Shown here one piece after another: positions 1 through 64,000 of a stretch of DNA of 64,000 nt. Under the pieces are notes generated by a model. It was not told the origin of the DNA, searched no databases, and saw only the letters and a program-made list of their open reading frames with translations. This DNA comes from Alviniconcha marisindica (taxonomy: Eukaryota; Mollusca; Gastropoda; Provannidae), in assembly GCA_018857735.1 (NCBI GenBank), contig JABMCL010000013.1, positions 1-64,000 on the forward strand, written 5' to 3'. The first letter of the stretch is position 1. Each line of letters starts with the position of its first letter. Position numbers and translations under genes: made by a program.

Positions 1-1150
1 AACCCAAAAAAAAACCCCCAAAAAAAATTTTATTACCTTTAATTTTTGGGAAAAAAAAAAAAATTTTTTTAAAAAAACAAAAAGGGTTTTTTTTAAAAAA
101 AAAAAAAAAAAAAAAGGGTTTTTTTTTTTGGGAAAAATAAAAATAAAAACATAATTATTTAAAAAAAAACTTTAAAATTAAATAAAATTTTTGGGGTTTT
201 TTTTTAATTTTTTTTTTAAAATTTAAATTTTTAAAAAAATTAACTAATAAATGTTTTTTTCCCAAAAACCCCCCCCCCGGGGTTTTTTTCCCCCCCCCCC
301 CCCACTTTTTTTAAATCCCCCCCAAAATTAAAAATTTTTTTCCCCTTTTTATGTTTAATAAAGTGGGTTTAAAATTTTTAATCCCCCAAAACCAAAAAAA
401 AAAGAATTTTTTGGGGTTTTTTAAAAGGGAAAAATCTTTTTAAAAATTATTTTTGTTTAGGCCCAAAATTTGGGGGGGGGGGAAAAAATTTTAGGGGTAG
501 GTTTTTTTTTGGGTTTTAAACCCGGTAATTTAAAAAAAAAATTTTTCTTTTTAAAAAGAAAATTTTTTTAAAAAAATGGAAATTTTTGGGAGGGGAAATT
601 AAATCAAAAAATGAAGTAAGAAAAAATTGGGAAAAAAAGTGGGTTTTTTTTTTAAATTTTTTTGCAAATAAAACCTTTAAAAATTTCAAACCCCTTTTTT
701 TTAAAAAAAAAAAACCCCCCAAAAAAAGGAAATTTAACCCCGCCTGGGAAACCCCTGGGCAAAATTTTAAAATTTTCTAGCCATTTATCATTTTTTCTTA
801 AAATTTCTTTTCCCCCCTTTTTTTATTAAAAAAAAGGGAAAAATTTAAAAAAAATTAAAGGAAATTGTTTCTTTAACAAAAAAAAAAGAAAAGGGCTAAA
901 CCCTTAAAAGAAAAGGGGTTTACAGGTTTTAAAAAAGTTTAAAAAATTTTTCATATCTTAAAAAAAAGGGGAAAACCTTTTCCCCAAAAAAATGGGGTTT
1001 TAATTCCCCAAAAAAAAGTCTTCAAAAAGTAGAAAAATTAAAATTTATTTCTTTTTTTTTGGGAAAAATTTAAAATTCAGTTTTGGGGCCCCTAAATGGA
1101 AAAAAATTTTATTATTTTTGTTTTACATTTTAAAACCTGCCCCTTTTTTT
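1..1150. other. Homopolymer-dominated low-quality sequence
   Basis: Almost all of this stretch consists of runs of 3 to 15 identical bases, with hardly any mixed sequence. It changes abruptly to normal sequence near 1,170. No gene or repeat family is recognisable. This is best read as an error-rich, unpolished assembly segment or contig end. Confidence 0.7.
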
Positions 1151-3587
1151 TTTTGGGGGGTTTTTCTTTTTAAAAACACCACTACCACCAAGTTGTCTGC
1201 ATCTGCTATCCTAAACTATGCTACAGGTGAAAACAGCATACACCAATAATTCAGTGACATTCAGAAAATGAGACACAAAATTGTTACACCATCCTATAAA
1301 CTAAGTATTCACACCACAAGCCTGTGTAAGGCCAGTCAGCCACAAAACATCACAATCTACAATAGCTCTGGTATATTTTCAGTCAATGCTATGTTTCTAC
1401 AAAAGATTGTAAGCAGTTCATGTGCATGTGATATTCAGGAAAACAAGAAATAGCTTAATAAAAAATACAAATTAAAAAATACGAATTGTTCTCTCAGAGG
1501 CATAAAAACAAAACAGCACAATAGCTTCTTAACATGACAAATTCACTGCAGCCAAACAGTACATTACTATGGATACTGATATATGTTTGTAGCTTATATA
1601 AACATGTATACATTCAGTCACTAAAGAAACCTACTGAAGGCATTATCATCACATTTTGCACAAGATTGTAAAACTGAGAAGTTTTCAATTCCACAGCTAT
1701 CATCAGTACAAAGTCATTCAAAATTAAATGTATTCCTTGATTAAAACATTTTCAGGCTATCATTTATTTGCAAAATCAGTTGTTGAACAAACATGCACTA
1801 AATATATCTACATGTACTGCTGTGGACAAATAAAAAAATCTACCACTACAATGATTTAAAATGCAAAGGTTTCCATAATCATTTCTCCAGATGTAACATA
1901 GTAAAGACGCAGGTGCATACATCCAATATCAATTACAGAATCGGTTTTAATTACTTAATTACAACAGCAGTCAGTACGAAAAGCTATATATTACAAGGCG
2001 CATTCATTACACCAATGGTTTTACACCCTCCTGCTCTCTGAGACCTTCCCTCTTGTTTTCCTCTACCTCTCCTTTCTCACCATTCTCACTCCACCATTTT
2101 CCTGGCCCCTCTGCCGCTGTCTCTGTCCATCCAACTGTCCTCCTCCATCCACCGGCTCTCATAAACTATGCGCTGTGCTTGTGAAAAGCTGATGACGCAT
2201 CATATCACAACATAGTCACATATAACTGAAAATACACACAATGGCATCAAATACAGCACCAGAAACAGGGCACTTTCATCAAGACCACCAGACACTGAGT
2301 GGTACAAAGCATGATGTGAGAAGCCAGACATGTCAACAACAACAACAACAACAACAAAAGAGAACAGGTTATCAAAATGTACAAAACCACCAATAAGATA
2401 AACATGTACGTGCATTATTTTTCACAACTCGATGGATAAAACTGGGATCTGACAAAACAACATGGAAGCTATTCATCAACATAACCAACAAGTATTGGCA
2501 GATAAAAAGATAATAAACTGTTAATTTGTCAAATACAGTGCACTGTAATTTGACATTAAACTTTCTGCACCCAGTAATCTAACCACCAACCTGCTGCGTA
2601 TGACAGACTGCAGGTCAATGCACATCTATGCCAGCATGCCAAGAATATGCAACAGAAGCTTCAGTATACTATAAAAAGATTCTTGGTAAAACTGTCCTAT
2701 TCTCCAATTATCTGGATTAATATGACCGAGTCTCTGTGATGGCTCTGCAACAACAGTAAACAATGAACACATTGCTACAAAAATGGTGATGAATGTCAAC
2801 TTACAGCATGCGCAGCTTTTTATATGCATGATTTGGTCAGGGAACACTGCAAAATTATCTAGACGAGACAAGACTGATGACTGTGCTACGGTAAAGTTCA
2901 AACTATGCCGCCATTGCATCACACCAGCAGCTGCACAATTCATTTCCAGCATTCTGCTTCTGTGGCAATTTAACCAGAAACCAAATAAAAGTAAAGCAAC
3001 ACAACTAGTATGTGGTAAACAATGTAACACAGTTCCTCAGGTCAAGCAGGACTGAAAATGTGGATGCATGGTTAAACAGAACCACATATTCTTTTTCCAC
3101 ACATGATTGCAAGTTCTCGATATGCGTTGCACTAATCCCAAAGTTTGATGTTACGAAAGCTTAGCGGCATGACCAACCAGGAGACTGACTGTCATGCTCT
3201 GAATAAAACTGGAAATAGTTTTTATGCTTTTCGTTAGCAGTTAGAATGCATGTAACTTGTTTACCTGAATTACTTCTGTAGATGAGACCCACTCCATCCC
3301 CCCAAAAACCTACTGGGCCCTCACAATTTTCCAAACAGTGACTCTAAACTTTTGACTCAAGACTCAAAGAAAAAAGGTGAATGGTTGACCGGACACATGA
3401 TGTGCCTAACAGATGAGGTCACACAACTGGCCAATCAGACAGCTAGTTTGCTCATTCTAATTGCCACAGGGTTTTTTGAGTACATGTTGGGAGTTCATTC
3501 AGAATTCATTCCAACTGCGCACAGAATGGATCATGAATGTGCCAGTCAAGAACCATTGGCTCACAAAAACAATTTGCAGTAAGAAAG
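1151..3587. other. 3' flank and probable 3'UTR of the Deltex-like gene
   Basis: No exon with domain similarity was found. On the minus strand the first consensus AATAAA after the stop lies at 1768-1763, with an ATTAAA near 1950, so a 3'UTR of up to about 1.8 kb is possible but unproven. A pyrimidine-rich stretch sits at about 2025-2165, (CAA)n at 2337-2357. The rest shows nothing I can name. Confidence 0.4.
1763..1768 (-). promoter_or_regulatory. Candidate polyadenylation signal AATAAA
   Basis: TTTATT on the plus strand gives AATAAA on the coding strand, about 1.8 kb after the stop. I saw no closer AATAAA. The hexamer is common by chance in AT-rich DNA. Confidence 0.25.
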
Positions 3588-62296
<58,709 letters not shown>

Positions 62297-62372
62297 CTTG
62301 AGTGTTCTCCCCAACAAGCAGCCTTTCAGGTCATAGCTGTCCTGACCCACGCAATGTCTGTTTTATGAGACC
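62297..62372 (-). other. 5'UTR segment of the macro-RING-Deltex gene
   Basis: On the minus strand an acceptor (TTTTGCAG) precedes position 62372. The sequence from there to the ATG at 62296 is open in the coding frame only after an in-frame TAA, so translation cannot begin further upstream in this exon. The reading frame could be opened at a GTG at 62350, but the ATG at 62296 has an A at -3 (AAGATGA) and is the better start. At least one further 5' noncoding exon must lie upstream, and I could not locate it. Confidence 0.55.

Positions 62373-64000
<1,628 letters not shown>

Noticed and set aside
2025..2165. Purine-rich minus-strand stretch open for about 55 codons, possibly an exon of a neighbouring gene
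   Set aside because: No start, no clear splice sites and no domain similarity. The Glu/Gly/Arg-rich text fits a low-complexity tract.

Overview
The window looks like an intron-rich animal genome, most probably a mollusc and perhaps a gastropod. It has GT-AG introns of 0.5 to 19 kb, many (TG)n/(CA)n microsatellites, tRNA-derived SINEs, Penelope-like and non-LTR retrotransposon remnants, and many short dispersed repeats. The taxon is inferred from repeat style and was not tested by a search. The first ~1.15 kb is a homopolymer-dominated stretch that looks like unpolished consensus rather than biology.

One host gene accounts for every convincing exon. It runs on the minus strand from an ATG at 62296 to a TAA at 3588. 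I assembled 15 coding exons whose 14 junctions all have GT/AG borders and matching phase. The summed coding length is 7,419 nt, a whole number of codons, giving a predicted 2,472-residue protein. In order it carries a disordered Ser/Thr/Gln/Asn-rich N terminus, a long region without strong signatures (possibly divergent KH-like), and a degenerate macro domain (M1). Next come a better conserved macro domain (M2), a strongly degenerate one (M3), a second featureless region, a canonical macro domain (M4) and five tandem 16-residue repeats. The protein ends with a degenerate macro domain (M5), a C3HC4 RING finger and a complete Deltex C-terminal (DTC) domain. No ADP-ribosyltransferase (PARP) domain was found. 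The architecture joins in one chain the macro-domain readers typical of PARP9/PARP14 and the RING-DTC ligase of DTX3L, which in mammals are separate interacting proteins.

Layout on the plus strand: 1-1,150 low-quality sequence; 1,150-3,587 gene 3' flank; 3,588-16,770 DTC, RING, M5, repeats and M4 exons; 16,771-35,707 a 19-kb intron with an RNase H-bearing LINE, SINEs, a large inverted SINE pair and a terminal-inverted-repeat element; 35,708-46,731 small exons of M3; 48,952-56,656 exons of M2 and M1; 59,326-62,372 the large first coding exon with a short 5'UTR segment; 62,373-64,000 upstream intron or flank.

The introns hold a Penelope-like fragment and two LINE fragments of CR1/L2-like style. 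Two related terminal-inverted-repeat elements, a ~320-bp palindrome and several tandem duplications are also present. A dispersed repeat family carries the motif TGACCTTGACCTT many times. No CRISPR, operon, bacterial gene, rRNA or intact tRNA was seen.
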